Positions 7,950-15,968 of a stretch of DNA of 41,974 nt are shown here, piece by piece. The notes under the pieces are model-generated. The model was not told the origin of the DNA. It was given only the letters and a program-made list of their open reading frames with translations, and searched no databases. The translations under genes and the position numbers were made by a program. The number at the start of each line of letters is the position of its first letter. Positions within the stretch are counted from its first letter, which is position 1. The stretch comes from Pseudomonas viridiflava. Its GTDB lineage: Bacteria; Pseudomonadota; Gammaproteobacteria; Pseudomonadales; Pseudomonadaceae. The stretch is taken from NCBI RefSeq assembly GCF_900582195.1, contig NZ_UTHA01000023.1, positions 1-41,974 of the forward strand. Direction: 5' to 3'.

Positions 7950-9620
7950 TCAGCTTTTGATCATCTCCCGCACCTTGGCGGTCAGCAGATCGAAAGTGAA
8001 CGGTTTGGTGATCATCTGCATCCCAGAATCGAGGAAGCCGCCACGTACCGCCGCGTGCTCGGCATATCCGGTGATAAACAGCACCTTCAGACCTGGCCGA
8101 TATTGTCGGCCGACTTCCGCCAGTTGCCGGCCATTCATGCCCGGCAAACCGACATCGCTGATCAGCAGATCAATGCGCTGCGTCGAGTTCAGAATCGGCA
8201 CGGCGCTGTCGGCATCCCAGGCTTCGACAAAGGCATAGCCCAACTCACCGAGCACCGCGCAGACCAGCACGCGCACCGCCGGGTCATCTTCGACGATCAG
8301 CACGGTTTCGCCGTCCAGCGCATCGGGTGCCTGCTGAATGTCGGCGTCGGGAGTTTCCAGTTCCTCACCGCGAAAACGCGGCAGGTAGAGCCTGACCGTG
8401 GTGCCCTCATCGATTTCACTGTGGATCGAGACATGGCCGCGGGACTGCTTGCTGAAACCGTAGATCATCGACAGGCCCAGCCCTGTGCCCTGGCCGATTG
8501 GTTTGGTGGTGAAGAAAGGGTCGAACGCACGACTGATGACACTTTGCGGCATGCCGCTGCCGTTGTCGGTGACACTGAGCATCACGTAATCACCGGGCTC
8601 GAGGTTGCTGTAGGCTTCCGTGAATTCGCGTGTGAGCACCTGATTGCTGGTCTCGACCACCAGTTTGCCGCCGTCGGGCATGGCATCGCGGGCATTGATC
8701 ACCAGGTTGAGCAGGGCGCTTTCCAGTTGATTGGGGTCGGCCTCGGCCACCCACAATTTGTCGTTGAGGCGCATGTCCAGTTGAATGCTTTCGTTGAGGC
8801 TGCGTTGCAGCAGCTCGCCCATGGACAGCACCAGGGTGTTCATTTGCACGGCTTTGGAGTCGAGCGACTGGCGGCGTGAAAACGCCAGCAAACGATGGGT
8901 CAGACCGGCAGCGCGGTTGGCCGACGTCACCCCTAGATCAATCAGGCTGTCGAGGTCATCGGTTCGGCCACGGGCCAAACGCCGACGCAGCAACTCCAGG
9001 CTGCCGATGATGCCGGTGAGCATGTTGTTGAAGTCGTGGGCGATGCCGCCGGTGAGTTGGCCAACCGCTTCCATCTTCTGTGACTGGCGTAGCGCTTCTT
9101 CGTTGTGGCGCAGTTGTGCGGTGCGCTCCTCGACCTGTTGTTCAAGGGTTTCCAGGGTCGATTGCAGGCGCCGCTCACTTTCGCTCAAGTCGATCAGTCG
9201 ATCACGGGCCTCGTACTGTCGTCGTCGGCCGCGCAATGCGGCCGAGACCATACTGACCAGCGTCGCCGGATGAAACGGTCGCTCAAGAAATGTCACGTTG
9301 CCCAGCAGATCGCTCAGGCGCGAGGAGGGGCCTTGTTCCTGACCACCGTGATGGGTCAACAGCACAATGGGCAGATCCGACCAGGCCGGTTGCTGCTCCA
9401 GGTGCAGAAACAACGCCTCCAGCTCCGGCCCGCGCAACGCCTCGGCAGCGACCAATACCAGGCCGGCACCCAGTTCCAATTCGCTACACAGCGCGCCAAG
9501 GCCGGGTGTGACTAATCCTTGGAAACCGGCCTCGTTGAGGATCATCAGCGCAATCTGGCTGTCGCGACCCACAGGGGCCAGAATCAGCGCCCGTTCGGCC
9601 AGTGAAACCTGGGCCGTCAC
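7950..9620 (-). CDS. Hybrid histidine kinase with degenerate N-terminal receiver
   Basis: A soluble 556-residue kinase. Residues about 8-130 have the length and strand pattern of a receiver, but the acidic pocket reads LAPVGRD, the phosphoacceptor position in LVLVAAEALRG is Ala, and the Lys motif reads ERPF; it is a pseudo-receiver. A coiled coil (about 140-180), HisKA with His195 (GGIAHDFNNML), HATPase (NLVINARDAMPDGG, DNGSGM, GTGLGLSM) and an intact C-terminal receiver with Asp489 (SDVGLPGMNG) follow. The GTG start at 9618-9620 overlaps the TGA of the KaiC-like gene, so the two are translationally coupled and probably act together. The pseudo-receiver is a good candidate for binding a partner protein rather than accepting phosphate. 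Clock kinases such as CikA carry a pseudo-receiver, but at the C-terminus; the parallel is only suggestive. Confidence 0.94.
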   Translation of the reverse strand: MTAQVSLAERALILAPVGRDSQIALMILNEAGFQGLVTPGLGALCSELELGAGLVLVAAEALRGPELEALFLHLEQQPAWSDLPIVLLTHHGGQEQGPSSRLSDLLGNVTFLERPFHPATLVSMVSAALRGRRRQYEARDRLIDLSESERRLQSTLETLEQQVEERTAQLRHNEEALRQSQKMEAVGQLTGGIAHDFNNMLTGIIGSLELLRRRLARGRTDDLDSLIDLGVTSANRAAGLTHRLLAFSRRQSLDSKAVQMNTLVLSMGELLQRSLNESIQLDMRLNDKLWVAEADPNQLESALLNLVINARDAMPDGGKLVVETSNQVLTREFTEAYSNLEPGDYVMLSVTDNGSGMPQSVISRAFDPFFTTKPIGQGTGLGLSMIYGFSKQSRGHVSIHSEIDEGTTVRLYLPRFRGEELETPDADIQQAPDALDGETVLIVEDDPAVRVLVCAVLGELGYAFVEAWDADSAVPILNSTQRIDLLISDVGLPGMNGRQLAEVGRQYRPGLKVLFITGYAEHAAVRGGFLDSGMQMITKPFTFDLLTAKVREMIKS

Positions 9621-11119
9621 AAGCTCTCTTCCTGAAGCAACGGGTTGCTCGCGCCGAGGTAGGTAGGGACGCCACGCAGTACGCCCTGAAAGGCTTCCAG
9701 CGGTTCACCGATGGTCATGCCTTGCGTCGAGATACGGTATTCACGAATGGTCGATTCGTGGCTGCCGGTGCGCTTCTTGATGATCGAGATCGCGCGGCGG
9801 ACTTTGCCCAGTGCTTCGAAGTAGCGCAACAGAATCACCGTGTCAGCCAGATAAGTAATGTCCACCGGCGCTTGCATGTCGCCAACCAGACCATGTTGGG
9901 CGACGGTCATGAAGGTCGCCGCGCCTTTGCGGTTGAGGTACAGCAACAGTTCATGCATGTGCAATACCAGCGCGTTTTCTTCGGGCATTGCCGCCTGATA
10001 GCCGTTGATACTGTCGATGACCACGGTTTTGATTTGACCTTCATCGACACAGCGCCGTACGCGATGGGAGAACTCGCCCGGCGACAGTTCGGCGGCGTCG
10101 ACTTGTTCAATCAACAGATTGCCGGTGGCTTGCAAAGCCTTGAGGTCGATGCCGATGTTATTCATCCGCTCAAACAGCAGGCCGAGTTCTTCATCGAAGA
10201 TAAACAGCGCAGCTTTTTCGCCGCGTTGCACGGCAGCGGCGGCGAAGATCATCGAAATCAGCGATTTACCGGTACCGGCCGGGCCGAGAATCAGCGTACT
10301 GGAGCCCGTCTCGATGCCGCCGCCGAGCAGGGCATCCATTTCCGGGATGCCGCTGGACAGTTGCAAGCGCGCATAGTCGCCGCGATGTTCAGCCGCCACC
10401 AGCCGTGGGAACACATGCACGCCATCGCCCATGATGGTGAAATCATGGAAACCGCCGCGATACTTCTGGCCCCGGTACTTGACCACCCGCACGCGTCGCC
10501 GTTCGGCGCCGTAATTGGGCGTCAGTTCTTCCAGGCGAATCACCCCGTGAGCCACGCTGTGCACGGTTTTGTCGAGGGATTCGGTGGTCAGGTCATCGAG
10601 CAGCAATACGGTGGCGTTGTAGCGCACGAAGTAATGCTTGATGGCCAGAATCTGTCGGCGATAACGCAAAGAACTCTGCGCCAGCAAACGGATCTCCGAC
10701 AGGCTGTCGAGCACTACACGCGTGGGTTTGAAGCGTTCGACCGCTTCGAAGATCTGCTTGGTGGCTTCGCCCAGTTCCAGGTCGGAGGAATACAGCAGGC
10801 TCTGCTGGTGCTCGGCATTGAGCAGGCTTTCCGGGGGCGTCAGCTCGAAGATCTTGATGTTGTCATCCAGCGTCCAGCCGTGGGACAACGCCCCTTGCCT
10901 CAGTTCGCGCTCGGTTTCCGAGAGCGTGATGTACAACGAGCGTTCGCCGGCTTTCGCGCCGGCCAGGAGAAAATGCAAAGCGACCGTGGTTTTGCCGGTT
11001 CCGGGTTCACCCTCCAGCAGGAAAACATGACCGCGAGACAAGCCACCGGCCAGGATGTCATCCAGACCCACAATGCCGGTAGCGGCTTTCGCACTGATCA
11101 ACTCGTTAGAAGTAGACAA
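9617..11119 (-). CDS. kaiC: KaiC-like tandem RecA ATPase
   Basis: A 500-residue protein with two KaiC/RecA-type ATPase domains. Walker A motifs are EGEPGTGKTT (about residues 37-45) and GPAGTGKS (279-286), and the catalytic glutamate regions (LSETERE and FDEELG) are kept in both halves. The C-terminal half follows cyanobacterial KaiC through TVILLRYFEALG and the IIKKRTGSHE stretch. At the autophosphorylation pair (Ser431/Thr432 in Synechococcus) the local alignment ITYLADT gives Thr422 and Tyr423. Start is taken as TTG at 11117-11119, with GAGAGG 6-8 bases upstream; the ATG five codons earlier lacks such a site. No KaiA or KaiB is in the window. It is coupled to the downstream kinase and is probably cotranscribed with the TPR gene 131 bases upstream. 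Likely a signalling ATPase rather than a proven clock component. Confidence 0.9.
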   Translation of the reverse strand: MSTSNELISAKAATGIVGLDDILAGGLSRGHVFLLEGEPGTGKTTVALHFLLAGAKAGERSLYITLSETERELRQGALSHGWTLDDNIKIFELTPPESLLNAEHQQSLLYSSDLELGEATKQIFEAVERFKPTRVVLDSLSEIRLLAQSSLRYRRQILAIKHYFVRYNATVLLLDDLTTESLDKTVHSVAHGVIRLEELTPNYGAERRRVRVVKYRGQKYRGGFHDFTIMGDGVHVFPRLVAAEHRGDYARLQLSSGIPEMDALLGGGIETGSSTLILGPAGTGKSLISMIFAAAAVQRGEKAALFIFDEELGLLFERMNNIGIDLKALQATGNLLIEQVDAAELSPGEFSHRVRRCVDEGQIKTVVIDSINGYQAAMPEENALVLHMHELLLYLNRKGAATFMTVAQHGLVGDMQAPVDITYLADTVILLRYFEALGKVRRAISIIKKRTGSHESTIREYRISTQGMTIGEPLEAFQGVLRGVPTYLGASNPLLQEESL

Positions 11120-11250
11120 AAAATGCCCTCTCATGACTAAGGGAAGCGAGGCCGCCAACTTATCGAGCGGCCTGAATAACTTGACCTTGCGCCGTGATGG
11201 CAGTTCCGAAATTCCTTTCCGGACGTGTCGAACAAGCTGTCGAAAATGGC

Positions 11251-12306
11251 TCAGAGACCCTGCTGCAAGGCCGGATCATCCGGGTTGAGCTGTTCCAGTT
11301 GTGCCAACAGAACCTGCACGTTCTGCAGTTGGCCGCTTTCTTTCCAGTAGTTGATCAGCAAGACCCGAGCCTTGCGATCGGCGGGGTGTCGTTGAACGAT
11401 TTCCTGCAACTGCTTTTGCGCTGCTTCCAGTTCTTCGGCGCTGTGCAGGGTGGTGGCGAGGTCGTAGCGGTAATCCTTGTTGTCGGGTTCCAGCTCGACG
11501 GCTTTGGACAAACCGAGCAGGGCGTATTCGCGCTGATCGTGGTGTAACAGCCATAGACCCAAGGCATGTTGCAGGTAGGCAGAATCAGGTTGCGCTTTGA
11601 GCTGTTTGACCAGCAGTTGCCGAGCGGCATCGGTTTGGCCCTGGCGGTCGAGGACATCGATCTGCATCACCAGCGCCGGCAGATTGCCGGGCTCCAGGCG
11701 CAGGGAGTTGTCGAGCGCGAGCTGCGCCTCTTTGAGTTCGGCGTTGTGGATATGCAGTCGGGCCAGTTGCGCGTAGTTTCCGGCGCTTTCCGGTTGCCCC
11801 TTGAGCGTTTGTTCCCAGCCGTCGATCGCTTGTTGCAGCGGAGCGAAGTAAAGGCCCAGTTCATCCGGGGTCAAGCCGAGCAGGGCGTTGATCGCGGCAA
11901 AGCGCACGGTTTGATCTTGATCCTCGAGCATCGGCCCGAGCAACAGGCTGCGTTGCCCACCCGGTACCAGTCCCACTACGCTTTTTATCGCCGCCAGGCG
12001 CACGGCGGGGGCATCGTTTTGCAGGTCGGTGTCGGCCAGTTTCAACGCTTGTGGACTCGGGTAATTGGGCAGCTCACCGTGCAGCCACACGCGGCGCTTG
12101 ACCGAAATGTCCGGCCGGCCCAGTTGCTGATACAACTGACGCGCCGCGCCCGGTTGACCCTTACGGGCAGCATCCAGCGCTTCGCTATAACCGTGCTTGA
12201 TTGCATCGGGTATGACCGGGACGGTGCTGCGCACCGACAACCAGGCCACGACGACGACAAGCACAAGGCCCAGGCTGATGAGCAGGTAGCGGCGAGACTG
12301 AGGCAT
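11251..12306 (-). CDS. Membrane-anchored TPR/HEAT-like repeat protein
   Basis: This 351-residue protein has one N-terminal membrane helix (about residues 6-26, LLISLGLVLVVVVAWL) after a basic start, so the rest probably lies in the periplasm. The middle (about 95-150) has HEAT-like helical pairs (AVRLAAIKSVVGL, TVRFAAINALLGL). The C-terminal half contains several TPR units (NYAQLARLHIHNAELKEAQ, AYLQHALGLWLLHHDQREYA, DYRYDLATTLHSAEELEAA). I chose the ATG at 12304-12306, with GGAA upstream, over an earlier frame extension that lacks a plausible start. It diverges from the FUSC efflux operon and lies 131 bases upstream of the KaiC-like gene on the same strand. Repeat proteins of this kind mediate protein contacts; no enzymatic motif is visible. 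Function unknown. Confidence 0.85.
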   Translation of the reverse strand: MPQSRRYLLISLGLVLVVVVAWLSVRSTVPVIPDAIKHGYSEALDAARKGQPGAARQLYQQLGRPDISVKRRVWLHGELPNYPSPQALKLADTDLQNDAPAVRLAAIKSVVGLVPGGQRSLLLGPMLEDQDQTVRFAAINALLGLTPDELGLYFAPLQQAIDGWEQTLKGQPESAGNYAQLARLHIHNAELKEAQLALDNSLRLEPGNLPALVMQIDVLDRQGQTDAARQLLVKQLKAQPDSAYLQHALGLWLLHHDQREYALLGLSKAVELEPDNKDYRYDLATTLHSAEELEAAQKQLQEIVQRHPADRKARVLLINYWKESGQLQNVQVLLAQLEQLNPDDPALQQGL

Positions 12307-12476
12307 GCAGGTTTCCGAAACAGGCGTACTTGAGCAGAGCGGCAAGCTTCGGTCAGCTCGGGCCACGAGTCAAACCCTTGCATGCGAATCGCCCTACAAA
12401 CTGCGTCGACTCAGTTACCCGTCAGGCTTTCGATGCAGTGTCTACGCTTGCAGAAGTCGTTTCGTTGAGTGTGCCC

Positions 12477-14612
12477 ATGCAAGCCCTTTTCATTTACTTC
12501 AAGGCAGTGATTCACCCGGGTCAGGCCGTTCTGCTGTTTGCCCTGCGAACCATTGCCGCGGGATTGTTGACGCTGTATCTGGCGTTTCTGTTCGATCTTG
12601 ATCAGCCCAAATGGTCGATCATGGCGGTGGTCATTGTCAGCCAGCCATTGGCCGGGATGGCGCTGGCGCGCAGTTTTGGCCAGGTCATCGGCACGACCCT
12701 CGGCGCGGTGGTGGCGGTGGTGATCATGGCGATTTTTCCTCAGGCGCCATTGCCATTCATCACCACCCTGGCCCTGTGGCTGGCGCTGTGTACGGCGGGC
12801 GGTACGTTGCTGCGTTACACCAGCTCGCAAGCGTTTGTACTCAGTGGCTACACCGCTGTAGTCGTGGCGTTATTGGCCATTCCCGACCAGGACGGAACCT
12901 TTTTGTTGGCGGTAACCCGTGTCACTGAAACCTTGCTGGCCGTGGCGTGCGTGTGCGTGGTCAGCCTGTTGACGGCACGCCCGCAAGCGGTGGCCAAGGG
13001 CTATTTCGCCAAGGTCGATCAGGTGATCAAGCTGGCTGCCAGCCATGCAGCAGCGGTGCTTCGCACGGAAGAAAGCGAGGCCGGATTCCAGCGCCGACAG
13101 ATGCAATTGCTTGGCGAGATCAGCGCCCTTGAAGGCTTGCGTCGGCACCTGTACTTCGATGCGCCGCGATTACGCAGCGCTAACCATCTGGTGCTGCTGT
13201 TGGGCAATCAGCTGATGCTGCTGACCTCTCGATTGACCGCATTACGCCACCAGCGCGAACTGCTTACCGAACGCTGGGAGGGGGATCTGCCGCTGGATAT
13301 CCAGCGCTTGCGGGCTGAAGAACTGGCACTGCTCGACCAGTTGGCGGAGCAGGGACGAGCGCTGCCTGATCCCGCACGCCAGCACTTCGTCAAGCTGCAG
13401 CAACAGTTCGAGGCGTTGGCTTATCAGGCTGAGCAGTTGACTGAGGATATGAGCGCCACTTTGCGCTCACTGGCCTGGGCGTTGCGCTGGGAGCAGGCGC
13501 GGCTGTTGCAGCAACTGGAGCAGATTCTCGAGTTGAGCGATGCCATTCAGGAAGGGCGCGAGGCCAGTTGTCTTTATCGTGGCCAGGTCAGCCCTTTGCA
13601 TCTGGATTTCACCCTGGCATCGATGAATGCGATCCGCGCTTTCACCGCGTTGCTGGTGGCCGGGTTGATCTGGATCGAAACAGCGTGGGACGGCGCGCGG
13701 GGCGGGATGATTCTGGTGGGAATCCTGTGTTCGCTGATGGCCACGTTTCCGCGTCCGCTAATGGCTGCGCAGAGTTACACCCGAGGCTTGGGGTTGGCAC
13801 TGGTGGTGTCGGCGTTCTATCAGTTCATGCTGGTGCCGGCGATCAGTGATTTCGAACTCCTGGCGTTGCTGCTGGCGCCGCTGCTGTATGTGATCGCGAT
13901 AGGACTGGCCAGCCCGGCCACTGCGGGAATCGGCATGGGCTTGGGACTATCGAGTTTTCTTATGCTCGGCCCCCAGAATGTCGGTACCGGGCAGAACACC
14001 GCGATCCAATGGTTCGAGTTCGCCGGGGCCTATGTCAGTGCGGCGATGCTCGCCTTGATCGTCTATGCGTGGGTTTTCCCGTTTCGTCCGGCATGGCGTC
14101 TTCGTCGCTTGTACAACGAAGCGCGGGAGCAGGTGTATGCGCTGAGCAAAACCCCGGCGACCGATGAACAACAGTTTGCCTTTGAAAGCCGGATGGTCGA
14201 CCGCTTGACCAGCATGCTCGGCCTGCTGCCAGCGGTGAACAACCGGGCCATGCAGCAACTCTATGAAATCAGTCTTGCGTGCGTGGCACTGGGTGTGGCA
14301 ATGCATCAGCTACGGCAGCAGGCGCACAACAATGCGCTGCTGACAGATGACTTCACTCGGCGTCTGGCTTCTGCCGTGCGCAAGACCGGGCGCTTTGTCG
14401 CAGGGCGGCAGGATGTGCAACTGGCGCCATTGTTGACCACCCTGCATGCACTGGGCGATGAGCTGGATGAACTGCACGTCGCCAGCCATGAGCATGTGTG
14501 GTCGCTGTTTCGTATGCGTGTGGCGCTGTTGATCGTTGTGTCATTTCTGCAGCGCCACGGTGACGCCATCCAGCGCTCCGTTCCGGAAGGAGAAGCAGCC
14601 CTTGCCCATTGA
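12477..14612 (+). CDS. FUSC-family inner-membrane efflux protein (AaeB-like)
   Basis: A 711-residue inner-membrane protein of the fusaric acid resistance / AaeB family. It has the duplicated layout of the family: an N-terminal bundle of hydrophobic helices (about 15-165), a long cytoplasmic helical region (about 180-400, LRTEESEAGF through ILELSDAIQEG), a second membrane bundle (about 420-580) and a C-terminal cytoplasmic part. The motif FDLDQPKWSIMAVVIVSQP after the second helix is characteristic. Family members export aromatic acids together with a HlyD-type adaptor, which is encoded two genes downstream. Start is the ATG at 12477 (MQALFIYFKAV); the long in-frame extension upstream runs into the divergent promoter region and is unlikely to be translated. 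The ribosome site is weak. Substrate cannot be told from sequence. Confidence 0.9.
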   Translation: MQALFIYFKAVIHPGQAVLLFALRTIAAGLLTLYLAFLFDLDQPKWSIMAVVIVSQPLAGMALARSFGQVIGTTLGAVVAVVIMAIFPQAPLPFITTLALWLALCTAGGTLLRYTSSQAFVLSGYTAVVVALLAIPDQDGTFLLAVTRVTETLLAVACVCVVSLLTARPQAVAKGYFAKVDQVIKLAASHAAAVLRTEESEAGFQRRQMQLLGEISALEGLRRHLYFDAPRLRSANHLVLLLGNQLMLLTSRLTALRHQRELLTERWEGDLPLDIQRLRAEELALLDQLAEQGRALPDPARQHFVKLQQQFEALAYQAEQLTEDMSATLRSLAWALRWEQARLLQQLEQILELSDAIQEGREASCLYRGQVSPLHLDFTLASMNAIRAFTALLVAGLIWIETAWDGARGGMILVGILCSLMATFPRPLMAAQSYTRGLGLALVVSAFYQFMLVPAISDFELLALLLAPLLYVIAIGLASPATAGIGMGLGLSSFLMLGPQNVGTGQNTAIQWFEFAGAYVSAAMLALIVYAWVFPFRPAWRLRRLYNEAREQVYALSKTPATDEQQFAFESRMVDRLTSMLGLLPAVNNRAMQQLYEISLACVALGVAMHQLRQQAHNNALLTDDFTRRLASAVRKTGRFVAGRQDVQLAPLLTTLHALGDELDELHVASHEHVWSLFRMRVALLIVVSFLQRHGDAIQRSVPEGEAALAH

Positions 14613-14802
14613 TTTCGAGATCGGCGGTGTATACCTGCCGCCCATTGCCCAGGCGTTATTGTTGGCCATACCGATTTTCATGTTGCTGGACTGGGGATTG
14701 CGGCGCTTGGGTGTGCTGCGTCTGGTCTGGCATGAAGCACTGTTCGAAGGCGCCCTGTATGCCTGCGTCTGTGCCACGCTGATTTTGTTGATGGGAGCCT
14801 GA
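14602..14802 (+). CDS. DUF1656 small membrane protein (AaeX-like)
   Basis: A 66-residue protein read from a TTG start (MPIDFEIGGVYLPP), preceded by an excellent AAGGAG about 10 bases upstream. It has two hydrophobic helices (ALLLAIPIFMLLDWGL and ALYACVCATLILLMGA). The DFEIGGVYLPP opening is the DUF1656 signature; these proteins sit between FUSC transporters and HlyD adaptors, as AaeX does in E. coli. The start overlaps the end of the FUSC gene by 11 bases, so translation is coupled. An in-frame ATG farther upstream would add residues inside the FUSC gene and is not favoured. Role in the efflux complex is not established for the family. Confidence 0.88.
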   Translation: MPIDFEIGGVYLPPIAQALLLAIPIFMLLDWGLRRLGVLRLVWHEALFEGALYACVCATLILLMGA

Positions 14803-14806
14803 TGCC

Positions 14807-15772
14807 TTGAAAGTGCTATTCACGCGATTGATCACCTTGGCGGTGGTGTTGCTGGCGATCGTGCTCGGCTGGTTTGCCTGGGAGCATTACACCCGCGCGC
14901 CCTGGACTCGCGATGCCCGGGTCAGGGCTGATGTGGTGACGCTGTCGGCGGATGTCTCGGGGCGCATTGTCAGTCTGGCGGTGCAGGACAACCAGCATGT
15001 GGAGAAGGGGCAGTTATTGCTGGAAATCGACCCGGCGCGCTACCGCCTCGCTGTGGAGCACTCGCGGCGTTCGGTGGAAGTGGCGAAGGCAACGCTGGGC
15101 CAGTCGCAAGCGGCAATTGTAGCCAGTGAAGCCTTGCTCAAGCAGCGGCAGAGCGAAGAGCGCCGGCGGCGTACGCTCAAACAGGGTTTTGCGATTTCCG
15201 GGGAAGAGTGGGAAAAATCCAGCACCGATGTCGCGGTGGCCCAGGCAGACCTGCTGCGCAATCAGGCCAATCTCGGTCTGGCTGAGGCCAACGTGCAGTT
15301 GGCGATTGCCGCATTGACCCAGGCCGAACTGGATTTGCAGCGCACCCGCGTCGAGTCGCCAGTCAGCGGTTACGTGACCAACCTCCTGACCCGTGAGGGA
15401 GATTACGCGGTGAGCGGCGGCGCGTTGTTGGCGCTGGTCGACAGTGACTCGTTCTACATCAGTGGTTACTTCGAGGAAACCAAACTGCCGCGCATCAGCG
15501 AGGGCGATCGGGTACGGGTGCAATTGATGAGCGGGGAGACCTTCGGTGGCACGGTGCAAAGCATTGCCTTCGCCATTGCCGACCGGGAAAACGCGCCGGG
15601 CAGTCGGCTGCTGGCCAACATCAACCCGAGCTACACCTGGGTGAAACTGGCGAAACGGGTGCCGGTACGGATCGAAATCGATGGCGACTATGCCGGCAAG
15701 AACCGCCTGCGTGCGGGCACCACAGCGACCGTTACCGTGCTAAAAAACAGCCAATCTGAAGAACACCGTTAA
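14807..15772 (+). CDS. HlyD-family periplasmic adaptor (AaeA-like)
   Basis: A 321-residue membrane-fusion adaptor. It has one N-terminal anchor (about 6-24, LITLAVVLLAIVLGWFAW), the YTRAPWTRDARVRADVV segment typical of AaeA/EmrA-like adaptors, a lipoyl-like half (SGRIVSLAVQDNQHVEKGQLL), a coiled-coil hairpin (about 85-175) and the second half with SPVSGYVTNLLTREGDYA. The start is a TTG at 14807, four bases after the DUF1656 stop, with GGGAG upstream. It would link the FUSC transporter to an outer-membrane channel. No dedicated outer-membrane factor follows; the nearby OprN-like channel is on the opposite strand and belongs to the RND pump. The operon ends just before a REP doublet. Confidence 0.93.
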   Translation: MKVLFTRLITLAVVLLAIVLGWFAWEHYTRAPWTRDARVRADVVTLSADVSGRIVSLAVQDNQHVEKGQLLLEIDPARYRLAVEHSRRSVEVAKATLGQSQAAIVASEALLKQRQSEERRRRTLKQGFAISGEEWEKSSTDVAVAQADLLRNQANLGLAEANVQLAIAALTQAELDLQRTRVESPVSGYVTNLLTREGDYAVSGGALLALVDSDSFYISGYFEETKLPRISEGDRVRVQLMSGETFGGTVQSIAFAIADRENAPGSRLLANINPSYTWVKLAKRVPVRIEIDGDYAGKNRLRAGTTATVTVLKNSQSEEHR

Positions 15773-15774
15773 CC

Positions 15775-15863
15775 CTGTGGGAGCGAGCCTGCTCGCGAAA
15801 ACAATGGATCAGCCCGATGGTGTCACCTGACACATCGCATTCGCGAGCAGGCTCGCTCCCACA
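15775..15863. repeat. REP doublet (REPIN-like inverted pair)
   Basis: Two copies of the Pseudomonas REP core, GTGGGAGCGAGCCTGCTCGC on the plus strand at 15777-15796 and its inverse ending at 15861, flank a 40-bp unrelated centre. Each copy is itself a short hairpin and the two can pair into one long stem. It lies between the convergent efflux operons, where such elements usually sit; it may stabilise mRNA ends or aid termination. Confidence 0.92.
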
Positions 15864-15884
15864 AGATTTCATTGAACCAAAGTC

Positions 15885-15919
15885 AAAAAAAAGCCCCGCG
15901 ACCGAATGATACGCGGGGC
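15885..15919 (-). terminator. Rho-independent terminator of mexEF-oprN
   Basis: On the minus strand, GCCCCGCG and CGCGGGGC form a perfect 8-bp stem with an 11-base loop, followed by eight T. It begins 50 bases past the oprN stop. Confidence 0.9.
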
Positions 15920-15968
15920 AAAAAATTTGGTTGGTTGCGGCCAACCAAAGGAACTCTTTAACAATCGA

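Noticed and set aside
9617..11119. A circadian clock in this bacterium
   Set aside because: A KaiC-like ATPase alone is not evidence for a clock. No KaiA or KaiB is present and the phosphorylation pair is altered, so I report only the ATPase-kinase coupling.
9602..11140. 512-codon open frame on the plus strand
   Set aside because: Antisense to the KaiC-like gene, which has two intact ATPase domains.
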